DNA from: PMG-095 sp049324695
GTDB lineage: Bacteria > Myxococcota_A > Polyangia > Polyangiales > Polyangiaceae
Assembly (NCBI GenBank): GCA_049324695.1
Contig: JBMOMJ010000020.1
Span: 1-64,000 of the forward strand
Length of the DNA: 64,000 nucleotides
Direction of reading: 5' to 3'
In this document: piece after piece, positions 9,154 through 17,952 of the stretch
Position numbering within the stretch: the stretch's first letter is position 1
Layout of the letters: each line of letters opens with the position of its first letter
Position numbers and translations under genes: made by a program
Notes under the pieces: model-generated
The model's input: the letters and a program-made list of their open reading frames with translations, nothing else
Told to the model about the DNA's origin: nothing
Database searches by the model: none

Positions 9154-10416
9154 TCAATAAGCCTGATTGCCGCTGAACGTGCCCACCTGGTTGTGGGTAT
9201 CACCGTTCACGTTGGTGCTGCCGAAGATGAACAGCGAGTCGCCGATCGAGCGATAACGCGTGTTCGTCATGTTCACGATGCTGCTCGAGCTGTCGGTGCG
9301 ATAGATGCATTCGGCCATATTGGAGATGTCGCAGTGATCGATGGTCACCGTCATCTTGAACGTCGAGTCACCGTTCTGCCGCATGAATTTGCCAGCGTTC
9401 TTGGCCGTGAAGTTACGAATCGTGATCGTGGCTTCGGCGTTCACCTGGAAGGTTTTGTCCGAGCCCTTGTCGGATGAACCACAGTCCAGAGTCATCGTGG
9501 CGTTATCCTTGATCGTCATGGCGTCTTCGCCGATGTCGAGCCAATGAATGTTCTTCAAGGTGGTGTTGCCGTAAATGTGAATGCCATCGGCCGCGGAAGC
9601 ACCCAGAATCACGTTCGACAACGTGCCGCCGTTCACGCGGAAAATCGGCTCCTGTCCCTCGCTTTGATCCCCGGGCCCGAGCGAACCCGGATCGGCGCGG
9701 AACGTCTTGCAACCGCCGTCGTAGTTTTCACCCGAATCGATCACGATGGTGCTCTTGATGTTGTTGCCCGAGAACTCGCCCGAGCTCGTAGTGCAGCCGC
9801 AAGTCACCGTGGGACCGGCGCCCGTGTTGGTCGTGCCGCCAGTTCCGGCCTTACCGCCAGCACCGGGTGCGCCGCCGTTCGCTTTGCCACCCGTGCCGCT
9901 GCCGCCGTTGGCTGCGCCACCACTCGCCTTGCCACCGCTACCGCTGCCGCCCGACGATGCGCCGCCCGCGGATGCTCCGCCGCTCGCTTTGCCGCCGCTG
10001 CCCGTGCCGCCCGACGATGCGCCGCCCGCAGACGTTCCACCACTCGACTTGCCACCACTCCCGGAGCCGCCGTTTGCAGTACCACCGGTGTTCGACTTGC
10101 CACCAGCTGATGCTCCTCCAGTCGACGAACCGCCGTTGGCGCTGCCGCCCTGTTGCGAGCCGCCCTTCCCGGTGTTGCCGCCTTGTTGCGAGCCGCCGGT
10201 GCCCGTGCCGCCCATGCTCGTGGTGCCACCGTTGCCGGTTCCACCTGAACCAGGTGCGCCGCCTTGTTGATTCGGTGCACCACCCTTGGGAGTGCGGCCT
10301 CCGCTGCCTTCGTCGTCGTCGCCCTCCGTACCCGCGCTACACGCGAGCAGCGTCACTTGCAGTACGACACCGACGAAACACCAACGCGCTCGAAACGTCA
10401 TGCCTCGTTGATGCAT
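9154..10416 (-). CDS. Secreted lipoprotein pectate lyase, polysaccharide lyase family 3
   Basis: A 420-residue lipoprotein in three parts. First is a signal peptide ending in lipobox LLAC (Cys26). Next is a Gly/Ser/Thr/Ala linker of about 165 residues (GGSGSGGKASGG-type repeats). Last is a C-terminal PL3 pectate lyase domain (about 205-420). PL3 hallmarks include EPIFRVNGGTLSNVILG, ADGIHIYGNTTLKN, the core WLDIGEDAMTIK, and VTIDHCDISNMAECIYRTD. These enzymes cleave polygalacturonate by Ca-dependent beta-elimination. The frame is open to 10572, but ATG at 10416 has AAGGA six bases upstream and leads straight into the signal peptide. The low-complexity linker is built like that of the GH45 enzyme at 46149-47294. 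Confidence 0.92.
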   Translation of the reverse strand: MHQRGMTFRARWCFVGVVLQVTLLACSAGTEGDDDEGSGGRTPKGGAPNQQGGAPGSGGTGNGGTTSMGGTGTGGSQQGGNTGKGGSQQGGSANGGSSTGGASAGGKSNTGGTANGGSGSGGKSSGGTSAGGASSGGTGSGGKASGGASAGGASSGGSGSGGKASGGAANGGSGTGGKANGGAPGAGGKAGTGGTTNTGAGPTVTCGCTTSSGEFSGNNIKSTIVIDSGENYDGGCKTFRADPGSLGPGDQSEGQEPIFRVNGGTLSNVILGASAADGIHIYGNTTLKNIHWLDIGEDAMTIKDNATMTLDCGSSDKGSDKTFQVNAEATITIRNFTAKNAGKFMRQNGDSTFKMTVTIDHCDISNMAECIYRTDSSSSIVNMTNTRYRSIGDSLFIFGSTNVNGDTHNQVGTFSGNQAY

Positions 10417-10721
10417 GAACAATCCTTGGTGATCGCTATTTATTTTCGGAACTACGCGGCGAAATGCGCAGATTTTCTCGAGCAAATCGTAGGAGTGAGG
10501 CCCCACTTGTCTGTGCGCGCGGAAAAATTCGCTGACGTTGCGCGATCCGTGGCGACTTTGGTCCGAAAACACCGACCACGCACGATTCAGTGACTCTCCT
10601 GAGCGATCTCAGCTCAAGACACTGCTGCTTGCGAGCCGAAGCGCCCACACATGCTGAGCTCAACCGAGACGAGCGCGCCGCCCGCGTTTTGCACGCGCAC
10701 GGCGAGCACGCTGCTAGGCAA
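10417..10721. other. Intergenic region upstream of the pectate lyase gene
   Basis: This 305-bp spacer lies between the pectate lyase start and the stop of the upstream vWA lipoprotein gene, both on the minus strand. It probably contains the pectate lyase promoter. An AT-rich patch (TATTTATTTTCGG, 10438-10450) lies just upstream of the ribosome site. I see no credible gene and no clear -35/-10 pair. Confidence 0.4.
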
Positions 10722-11888
10722 CTATTCTGGAATGACTTGCGTGGTGCAGCCGAAGAGTACTTCGAGCTTCATATTCGGATCGTTTTTGACTTGTTCGCAC
10801 ACGCTGCCGCAGAGATTGATTTGAGTTTTGTCGGCGGAGTATTGCCAGCCTTGGTTGCACGCGGTTGGCGAGGGATCGCGATAGACTTGGGTCATCTTAC
10901 CGTCGCCAGCCGTGACGCGAACGTTGACGAGGCCGTAATCGATTTGTTGGCCAGTAGGAGGCGACGGGATTTCGTAGGTGCAACCAACTAACGCGCGACC
11001 GCGAATGCTGTCGAGGGCCTGGCTGAGCTGTGCGGCGGCAGCGTCGCGCGAGGTATCGATATGGTAGGCCTTGTCCGTGCCACCTGCAGCGGCGACGTCG
11101 TTGAGCGCGTCGAGGTTGTTGCCGACCGCGAGAACGTAGACAGGTATGCTGGGGTTGCCAGCGAAAGCGCTGCTCGCAACCTTGGTGGCATTGCTGATGT
11201 TGTTTTCACCGCCGCAGCCCACGGGGTAACCATCGGTCGAGTAGACGACAGCCACGCGATGGCCGACGTGAGCTTTTGCGTAGTCGCTGGCGTGTTGAAT
11301 GGCGCCGGTGAGTGAAGCAACTGTGGGAGTCGTGCCAGCTGGCTTTTTGGCAGCGATGGCGGCAGTGAGCTGGGAGGCCGCGCCGGGGAGCATGGCAACT
11401 TCGACGGCGGGTTGTTTGTAGGTGTTCGCGTTGCATGCGTCGCGCGAAGCCGGGAAGAAGCCGATACCAACACCCATGCCGTTGTTCTTCGGCGACTCCA
11501 TGAACGATTTGAGTGCCGCGCTTTCGACTACCCAGCGAGTGGTGGCCGCGTAGGGCGGTCCCGGATCGACGGTGCACGGGTCGTCGAGCGAATCGGGCAC
11601 CGGGCAATTCATGGAACCGGTGGTGTCGACCATGAAGTAGAGGTCGACCGGCACGCGCTCGCCTTCGACGGAGGTGCCGATGCACGCGGAGTTGGGATCG
11701 AGCCCGCCGCTACCGTTGCCTTTGCCCGCCGTGGAGCTGGAACCGCCGGAGGAGACGTTGATACCACCGCCCTGCGCGCTGGCGTTGCCACCGAGGCCAG
11801 GCCCCGAGCCACCGCTGCTCGATCCGCAAGCTACTGCCACGAAGCTCGCGACCACCAATGAGAGACAGGCACAATTTCGCAGCACCAC
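10722..11888 (-). CDS. von Willebrand factor type A domain lipoprotein
   Basis: A 388-residue exported protein. The start is assigned to GTG at 11888 because GGAGG lies five bases upstream and the following residues form a lipoprotein signal peptide (LSLVVASFVAVAC). A short Gly/Ser linker follows. The vWA domain opens with VDLYFMVDTTGSMNCP, a MIDAS motif of the DxTGS type. It continues with VAVVYSTDGYPVGC and PVYVLAVGNNLDALNDVAAAG. Many Cys residues suggest disulfides in the periplasm or on the surface. The family is abundant in myxobacteria and is thought to mediate metal-dependent protein binding; the partner is unknown. The upstream TetR gene and a perfect inverted repeat (12075-12092) suggest the regulator may control this gene. 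Confidence 0.82.
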   Translation of the reverse strand: MVLRNCACLSLVVASFVAVACGSSSGGSGPGLGGNASAQGGGINVSSGGSSSTAGKGNGSGGLDPNSACIGTSVEGERVPVDLYFMVDTTGSMNCPVPDSLDDPCTVDPGPPYAATTRWVVESAALKSFMESPKNNGMGVGIGFFPASRDACNANTYKQPAVEVAMLPGAASQLTAAIAAKKPAGTTPTVASLTGAIQHASDYAKAHVGHRVAVVYSTDGYPVGCGGENNISNATKVASSAFAGNPSIPVYVLAVGNNLDALNDVAAAGGTDKAYHIDTSRDAAAAQLSQALDSIRGRALVGCTYEIPSPPTGQQIDYGLVNVRVTAGDGKMTQVYRDPSPTACNQGWQYSADKTQINLCGSVCEQVKNDPNMKLEVLFGCTTQVIPE

Positions 11889-12000
11889 GAGAACCTCCGA
11901 TTCGACTAGTGCGCTGTCTCGCAGTTCTCGCGAGACGCCTCCGCGCAATTCATCAAAAGGTGACATCCGCGTTTCCGGTCGCAACGCTCTGAATTCGCCG

Positions 12001-12063
12001 GTAGGCGCGCGAGCGACGCTCTCTCCTACACGCACCGCTGTAGGCGCGATGCGCGTAGGCGCG
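12001..12063. repeat. Three direct copies of GTAGGCGCG
   Basis: GTAGGCGCG occurs at 12001-12009, 12040-12048 and 12055-12063, in the spacer between the tetR stop and the vWA lipoprotein start. An inverted partial copy (CCTACACGC) lies between copies one and two. The arrangement may be a cluster of regulator sites or a degenerate repeat. No proof of function is visible. Confidence 0.4.
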
Positions 12064-12074
12064 GCTGCGCTCGC

Positions 12075-12092
12075 ATAATACCCCGGTATTAT
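12075..12092. promoter_or_regulatory. Perfect 18-bp inverted repeat, candidate TetR operator
   Basis: ATAATACC (12075-12082) and GGTATTAT (12085-12092) are exact reverse complements around a CC spacer. The size suits a TetR dimer, and the site lies between the TetR gene (stop at 12124) and the vWA lipoprotein gene it precedes. The AT-rich arms stand out from a GC-rich background. The half-site CCGGTATTAT recurs at 21062-21071, just upstream of the LemA gene. Confidence 0.5.
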
Positions 12093-12123
12093 CGAACGCG
12101 AGCTTCGGCTTTTGCGAGGTTTG

Positions 12124-12795
12124 CTAGGCGCTCGGGTCCGGAGTGTCGCCGCGCGTGCGAGCCACACCGGTAATCAAGGCTCCCACCGTGAACGCGAACG
12201 TGTCCCCTAAGCTGAAGTGTGAGAGGGCGTTCATGGCTGTGCGCGTCTGCGTCTGCTCGGTCTCTGGGAGCTGGTCGAGCAGCTCCTTCATGCGCTCGAA
12301 GCGATCTTCCAAGGTCGATTTGCCGTCAGGCGAGCGCATGGTGAGCTCTGCCAATACGAGCCCGATGGCAGTTAGTACGATACCGGACAGTGCCTTGAAC
12401 GCCTGCGACTCGCTCATGCCGTCCGCGACCATCAGCGCGAGCACACGTTCCCGCATCGGCACTGGCATGGCCGGCGCCGGGCGCGCCAACAGCGCTGCCC
12501 AGTTCGGGTGCTCCGTGAGCAGCGCTCGAACGCGCAGGCACAAGCGATAGAGCTCGGTCTGCCAGGTTGGGTGCCCCTCGTCCTCGTACATGCGCCGCGA
12601 AACCTCGGCGTACATCAAGTCGAGCAGCTGGTTCTTATTGGCAAAGTGCACGTACAGCGACATCGGCGGTGCCGCGACTTCTTCGGCGACACCGCGAATG
12701 GTCAATGCGTCCAGACCGTTCCGATCGGCCACGCGCAGTGCTGCGTTGACCACGGCCTCGCGAGTCGTGCTGCCACGAGGTCTCTGCTTTCGCAT
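12124..12795 (-). CDS. TetR family transcriptional regulator
   Basis: A 223-residue one-component repressor. The N-terminal helix-turn-helix (about 8-55) is typical: TREAVVNAALRVADRNG, then LTIRGVAEEV, then MSLYVHFANKNQLLDLMY. The helical C-terminal half has the hydrophobic pattern of the TetR_C_1 ligand domain (tetracycline-repressor-like), for example in the region with FKALSGIVLTAIGLVLAEL. I place the start at ATG 12795 (MRKQRPRGSTTR); the frame stays open further upstream, but that extension is unlike the family. It is transcribed towards the vWA lipoprotein gene and divergently from the hybrid kinase operon. Its targets could be either, and the ligand is unknown. Confidence 0.88.
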   Translation of the reverse strand: MRKQRPRGSTTREAVVNAALRVADRNGLDALTIRGVAEEVAAPPMSLYVHFANKNQLLDLMYAEVSRRMYEDEGHPTWQTELYRLCLRVRALLTEHPNWAALLARPAPAMPVPMRERVLALMVADGMSESQAFKALSGIVLTAIGLVLAELTMRSPDGKSTLEDRFERMKELLDQLPETEQTQTRTAMNALSHFSLGDTFAFTVGALITGVARTRGDTPDPSA

Positions 12796-13340
12796 GTTTT
12801 GACTCGAGCGAACCAATACCAAAGCGATGCGTTCAACGACCAGATCTAATTGAAGGGCGTGAGCCGTACAGAAGAACATAATGTACGAGATTTAGAGCCC
12901 TCTCGCACGTAACTTCGAGATGTACGACTCCGCAAATTCGAATGCGCACGTTTCAGAACTGCAATCGTCGAGAGGCGCTCGTCTCCATAGTGTGCTGAAT
13001 ACTCGGGAGTGATGAGCGTCTGTTCGAGAGCGCGGGGCGGAAATGCAACGCGCGGACGCTTAGCACACTGGAATGGCTTAAATTTAGGGCGGTAAGCGTC
13101 AGCGTCGTATTCCGCCACTCGCCCAATCGCTGGCTCCCTGCGCTGCGCTTGACAGCGCATCTGCAGCGCCTCGACAATTCCGAGCTCACTATGCGTGTCG
13201 CGCGCGCATTCTGCGCGGTTCGCAGGACCCGCATCAGTTAGAGGGGCTTGCGTGTGCGCGCGTCTCGGACGACTGGTGCAGCGGCCCAAGCCGAACCACC
13301 TCGGCAACTCCGCGTGCTGGAGCTGAATGTGGAGCTTATC
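12796..13340. other. Divergent intergenic region between tetR and the hybrid kinase operon
   Basis: This 545-bp spacer separates tetR (minus) from the first kinase gene (plus). Reading frames across it look random in composition. ATGTACGA appears twice as a direct repeat (12881-12888 and 12919-12926) near the tetR end. Those copies could be autoregulatory sites. A TTGACA-like hexamer near 13150 has no matching -10. A hypothetical small gene cannot be excluded. Confidence 0.4.
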
Positions 13341-16300
13341 GTGAGCATCTCTTTTCGCGCAAAGCTGATTGCGATGCTCGCGACCGCTCTCCTCGCGTTC
13401 TGCACGGTGCTGGTTGGTAGCGCGCTCATCGGCGAACGTCAGGCAGCAGATTTGGCGGACGTCGAGCGGCGCCTAATCCCGAAGCTCGAGCTCGGGCCGC
13501 GCCTAGAGGCTCAATTCGAGCGCCTGACTCGCAGCTACCAGAATGCGGTGAGCGCGCAGGACAGCGCCGGGCTCGAGACCGCGTGGCAACTCCGCAACGA
13601 TCTGTTCGAATCGATTCGTCAGTCAGGGGCGGTGTTGGAGCCATCCGCGGCGGCGGCGCTACAGTGGGCGATTCAGGACTATTCGACCTTGGCGAACGAC
13701 GTGTCGCGGCGCTTGATCGCGGGCGAGACTGGCGAGCAGCTCGTCGACGATATGACGCAGATGCAGGCGCGCCAAGACCGCGCCCACAAGCTGATTCGTC
13801 AGTCGCTCGGTTTGCGACCAAACGAAGTCGCGGCGGCGTTCGCGGCGGTGCGCGACGCCAGCGCTCGTGCCCACCGCTTCCGGCTCGGCATTGGAGTTGC
13901 GAGCTTCGCGCTGTTGCTGGCGCTCTCGGTTTGGCTGAGCCGCAGCGTGATCAACGCCGTGGGCGAGCTGTCGCAGGGCTTCTTGCGCTTCGCACGCGGA
14001 GATTTCAGTTGGCGCATTCCGGTGCGGAGCGACGACGAGCTCGGCCGCATGGCGCGCGAAGCAAACCACATGGCGGACAACTTGCAGCGCTTGAACGACG
14101 AGCACACCCGCGCCGATTGGTTGAAATCGGGGCAGGCAGGGCTGTCGGACGCGCTGCGCGGTGATCTCGAACCGCGCGCTCTCGCAACGCGCTCGCTCAA
14201 GTTTCTGGCAACGCGCCTCGAAGCGGCGGCAGCAGCCCTCTACGTCGCGAACGCGGAAGGCAGCTTCGAACTTTGGGGTCAGTACGCCGCGCTCATGGAC
14301 GAAGCCAAGCACTTTCGTCCCGGCGAAGGCTTGTTGGGGCAAGCGGCCTTGAGCGAAGACTTGTTGGTGGTGGAGGACGTACCGGACGGCTACGCGCGTG
14401 TGAGCTCCGGGCTGGGCGAAGGGCTGCCGCGCACGCTTGTGTTCCTGCCGTTGCACAGGGAAGGACGCTGCGTTGGCGTGATCGAGCTGGGCTTGTTCGG
14501 GCAGTGCTCAGCGCGCGCGCAGGAGTGGTTGCATTCCATCCGCGAAATGTTGGTCGTTTCCCTGACAGCCGCCGAAAGCCGGGCGGCGCTGGAAGCGCAG
14601 CGCAAGATGCTGAGTGAGAAAAATGTCGAGCTCGAACAAGCTCGCCTCAATCTCCAAGAAAAGGCCGAAGAGCTCTTGCGGATGAGCTCGTACAAGAGCC
14701 GATTCTTGGCAAACGTGTCGCACGAGCTTCGCACACCGCTCAACAGCATGCTGCTACTGTCACAGCTGCTGGCGCAGAACGAAGCCGGCAACCTGACTCC
14801 GCGCCAGGTGGAGCATGCTAAAACAGTGCACGCCGCGGGCGAGGATCTGCTGAGTTTGATCAATCAGATCCTCGATCTTTCCAAGGTCGAAGCCGGACAC
14901 CAGCCCGTAAGTCTGGAAGCCGTGCCGCTCCAGCATTTCGTGGAACGTGCCCGCCGCATGTTCGAGCCACTCGCCGCCGAGAAGGGGCTCGCGCTCAGCT
15001 TCGAAATCGCGAAGGGCCTACCGGAAACCATGTTTACCGACCGGCAGCACGTCGAGCGTATCCTGGTGAACCTGCTCGGCAACGCCGTGAAGTTCACGGA
15101 GCGCGGCCGAGTGAGCCTCAACATCGCGCGGCCTCTGGCCAGCTCGCTCGGCTCCAAGCTCGATCCGGCGCGCGCGATAGCCTTCTCGGTGAGCGACACT
15201 GGTCGTGGCATCGCCGCGCGCGAGCGTGAACGCATCTTTGCTCCTTTCGAGCAAATCGAATCGGAAACTGATCGGCGCTACGCCGGGACGGGACTGGGGT
15301 TGGCGATCGCGCGCGAGTCCGCCTCGTTGCTCGGTGGGGAGCTCTATCTGGAGAGCACGCTGGGCACCGGCTCCACCTTTACCTGTTGCCTTCCGGAACA
15401 CGGCCTCGAAACCGAGACGCAACCTGCGGCCGAGCGCCGACAAATGGAGGTCGGCCAACGCCACGACAACGTTTTGGCGGCGCTGCTGATCGTCGAGCCC
15501 GACCCAGCATTCGCTGAGCAGCTGCTCGAAATCGTTCGAGCGCGCGGGTTTTCTGGCGTTGTGGCTACGACCGGCGAGCAGGCTTTGTCACTGGCGCGGG
15601 CGCTTCGACCCCACGGCGTATTGATCGACGCGCAACTACCGGACATGCACGGAACGGCTCTGATGGAGCGCTTGAAGCAAGACCAAGCGACGCAGAACCT
15701 CCCGATGTATGTGTTGCCACCTCACGACACGCAAGAGCGCGGAACCGCGCACGCCGCGGTCGGGCAATTCCTGAAGGGTGCTGCCCACGCCAAGCTGGTC
15801 GAGGCGGTGCGCGCGCTCACGCAGCAGACATCTGCAGGCGCCCTCCGCGTGCTCGTAGTCGAGGATGACGCGGACGAGGGCGAATCGCTGGTACGCAGCC
15901 TGCGGCGCGGCGACATCGATGCACGTTGGGCTGAGAGCGCGGAGGCTGCGCTTTCGGCGCTAGCGCACGATTCCTACGCTTGTATGATTCTAGATCTGGG
16001 GCTTCCCGATATGGACGGGCTCGACCTACTGGAGAAGCTCACGCAACGTACCGACGTCGATCCACCGCGCGTCATCGTGCATACCGGACGCGCATTGACA
16101 CGAGAGGAAAAGTCTCGGCTCGAAGCATACGCCGAAGCAGTGGTTACTAAGAGCGACAGCTCGGTGACGCGGCTCATCGAAGAGATTGGTCGCTTCGTGA
16201 GCAACCTGCCGGATTACGCCACGCATGAGGCACTTTTGCTGAACGAGCCAGCGGCGCGCACCTCCCTACAGGGTGCGAAGCTGCTGCTCGCCGAAGACGA

Positions 16301-16658
16301 TATGCGAACCGTTTACGCAATTTCGACGCTACTCCAGGCAAGTGGTGCCAAAGTATTGATCGCTGACAGTGGTCGCGACGCACTCGACGTGCTCGCGAAG
16401 AACCCCGACGTAGACGGTGTTCTGATGGACGTGATGATGCCCGAGATGGATGGCTACGAAGCCATTCGTCGGCTCCGACAAGATCCGCGTTTTCAGACGT
16501 TGCCGGTGGTGGCGTTGACTGCGCGCGCCATGAAAGGCGAGCGCGAACGCTGCCTGCAAGCGGGCGCGAGCGGCTACTTGGCGAAGCCCGTCAATGGAGA
16601 ACAGTTGCTGCACACGGTGGGTTCGTGGCTATCGCAGCACGAGGAGCATGGAAGCTAG
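13341..16658 (+). CDS. Membrane hybrid histidine kinase: HAMP-GAF-HisKA-HATPase-REC-REC-REC
   Basis: A hybrid sensor kinase of about 1105 residues. The order is: transmembrane segment (about 8-30), periplasmic four-helix sensor (about 31-180), second transmembrane segment (about 183-203), HAMP (about 205-255) and GAF (about 273-407). A coiled coil leads to HisKA with FLANVSHELRTPLNSM (His near 460). HATPase follows (about 555-687; SVSDTGRGIAARE and GTGLGLAIA). Three receiver domains end the protein (about 715-830, 834-950, 979-1100), with acceptor Asp motifs VLIDAQLPDMHG, MILDLGLPDMDG and VLMDVMMPEMDG. GTG at 13341 was chosen because GGAG lies six bases upstream; the frame is open to 13248. 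Its stop overlaps the start of the next kinase gene by 11 bases, so the three kinase genes form one operon. Confidence 0.93.
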   Translation: MSISFRAKLIAMLATALLAFCTVLVGSALIGERQAADLADVERRLIPKLELGPRLEAQFERLTRSYQNAVSAQDSAGLETAWQLRNDLFESIRQSGAVLEPSAAAALQWAIQDYSTLANDVSRRLIAGETGEQLVDDMTQMQARQDRAHKLIRQSLGLRPNEVAAAFAAVRDASARAHRFRLGIGVASFALLLALSVWLSRSVINAVGELSQGFLRFARGDFSWRIPVRSDDELGRMAREANHMADNLQRLNDEHTRADWLKSGQAGLSDALRGDLEPRALATRSLKFLATRLEAAAAALYVANAEGSFELWGQYAALMDEAKHFRPGEGLLGQAALSEDLLVVEDVPDGYARVSSGLGEGLPRTLVFLPLHREGRCVGVIELGLFGQCSARAQEWLHSIREMLVVSLTAAESRAALEAQRKMLSEKNVELEQARLNLQEKAEELLRMSSYKSRFLANVSHELRTPLNSMLLLSQLLAQNEAGNLTPRQVEHAKTVHAAGEDLLSLINQILDLSKVEAGHQPVSLEAVPLQHFVERARRMFEPLAAEKGLALSFEIAKGLPETMFTDRQHVERILVNLLGNAVKFTERGRVSLNIARPLASSLGSKLDPARAIAFSVSDTGRGIAARERERIFAPFEQIESETDRRYAGTGLGLAIARESASLLGGELYLESTLGTGSTFTCCLPEHGLETETQPAAERRQMEVGQRHDNVLAALLIVEPDPAFAEQLLEIVRARGFSGVVATTGEQALSLARALRPHGVLIDAQLPDMHGTALMERLKQDQATQNLPMYVLPPHDTQERGTAHAAVGQFLKGAAHAKLVEAVRALTQQTSAGALRVLVVEDDADEGESLVRSLRRGDIDARWAESAEAALSALAHDSYACMILDLGLPDMDGLDLLEKLTQRTDVDPPRVIVHTGRALTREEKSRLEAYAEAVVTKSDSSVTRLIEEIGRFVSNLPDYATHEALLLNEPAARTSLQGAKLLLAEDDMRTVYAISTLLQASGAKVLIADSGRDALDVLAKNPDVDGVLMDVMMPEMDGYEAIRRLRQDPRFQTLPVVALTARAMKGERERCLQAGASGYLAKPVNGEQLLHTVGSWLSQHEEHGS

Positions 16659-17952
16659 CCCTCTCCCGCAAGTGCCGACCTCGCGCTCGAGTGTGCTGGT
16701 GGTGGATGACATCGAGGCCAACCTGGTCGCGATGGAAGCGCTGCTCGAAGACTTAGGGTGTGAGGTGGTCCGCGCGAACTCGGGCAACCGTGCGCTCTCG
16801 CTGCTGCTAAAGCGCGAGTTTGCGGTGATGTTGTTGGACGTGCACATGCCGCACATGGATGGCTTCGAGGTCGCTCGCCACGCACGCAGAAACCCAGCGA
16901 CGCGCGAAGTTCCGATCATCTTCTTGACCGCCGCGCACACCAGCGAGGACTACGTGCTGCGCGGCTACGGCAGTGGCGCGGTGGATTTCTTGCTGAAGCC
17001 AGTCGACGCCACCATTTTGCGCAGCAAAGTGCGGGTATTTTTGGATTTGGCCAGCAGTCGCCGCCAAATTGCCGACGCCAAAACGGAGCTCGAGCGCAAG
17101 AACGCGGAGCTGGCCAGCCTTGCCGAAGCCAACGCCGCCCTGGCGCAGCAGTATCGCAGCGCGCACGCCGATCTCGAGCGCGCCTACCAGGAGCTGCAGA
17201 CAGCTCAGGCGCAGCTGGTTCAATCGGCGAAGATGGCATCGCTCGGTGAGCTGGTCGCTGGTGTCGCGCACGAGATCAACAATCCGCTGGCGTTTTCGCT
17301 CAGCCATTTGGAGACGGCGGTGCGCAGCTTGAACGATGCAGAAGGCGAGCTCAACTTGAGCGCCTCCAGCACGGCGCGAGAGAACTGGCAGCGCGCCCGC
17401 AGCCGGCTCGCCGAGATGAAGGTCGGGCTCGAGCGTATCCGCCATCTCGTGATCAAGTTGCGCACCTTCTCGCGCTTGGACGAGGGTGAGCTGAAGACGG
17501 TCAGCGTACGCGAATCAGTCGACAGCCTGCTCACCATCTTGGCGCACAAGCTGCGCAACCGCATCGAGGTAGAAACCGAGCTGAACGAACCGGACAGTAT
17601 CGACTGCTATCCGAGCCTATTGAACCAAGCACTCATGAATCTGGTAGCGAACGCGATTGACGCTATTCCTGGCTCCGGACACATCCGCATCACTAGCAAA
17701 CGCGAGGGTGACAGCTTCGTGCTCAGCGTGCGCGACGACGGCGAGGGCATTCCCCAGCACCTGCGTGAGCGTGTACTCGAACCATTCTTTACGACCAAGC
17801 CCGTCGGTCAGGGCACTGGGCTCGGTCTGCCCATCGCCTACTCGATAGTGAAAAAGCACGGCGGCGTTTTGGAGCTGAACCATGCGGAGCAGGGGGGAAC
17901 CGAAGCCGTGATTCGCATTCCATTCGACCAGCATGGGGTTCGTCAGCCATGA
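16648..17952 (+). CDS. Receiver-linked histidine kinase (REC-coiled coil-HisKA-HATPase)
   Basis: A soluble kinase of about 434 residues. The N-terminal receiver (about 15-130) has SVLVVDDIEANL, acceptor MLLDVHMPHMDGFEV and conserved Lys in DFLLKPVD. A long coiled coil (about 138-190) leads to HisKA with LGELVAGVAHEINNPLAF (His near 208). The HATPase domain (about 318-430) shows NAIDAIPGSGH, VRDDGEGIP and GTGLGLPIAYSIVKKHGG. The receiver presumably gates the kinase, so this looks like an intermediate in a relay. ATG at 16648 follows GAGGAG and overlaps the upstream stop (ATGGAAGCTAG), implying translational coupling. Its own stop overlaps the next start as ATGA. Confidence 0.93.
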   Translation: MEASPLPQVPTSRSSVLVVDDIEANLVAMEALLEDLGCEVVRANSGNRALSLLLKREFAVMLLDVHMPHMDGFEVARHARRNPATREVPIIFLTAAHTSEDYVLRGYGSGAVDFLLKPVDATILRSKVRVFLDLASSRRQIADAKTELERKNAELASLAEANAALAQQYRSAHADLERAYQELQTAQAQLVQSAKMASLGELVAGVAHEINNPLAFSLSHLETAVRSLNDAEGELNLSASSTARENWQRARSRLAEMKVGLERIRHLVIKLRTFSRLDEGELKTVSVRESVDSLLTILAHKLRNRIEVETELNEPDSIDCYPSLLNQALMNLVANAIDAIPGSGHIRITSKREGDSFVLSVRDDGEGIPQHLRERVLEPFFTTKPVGQGTGLGLPIAYSIVKKHGGVLELNHAEQGGTEAVIRIPFDQHGVRQP

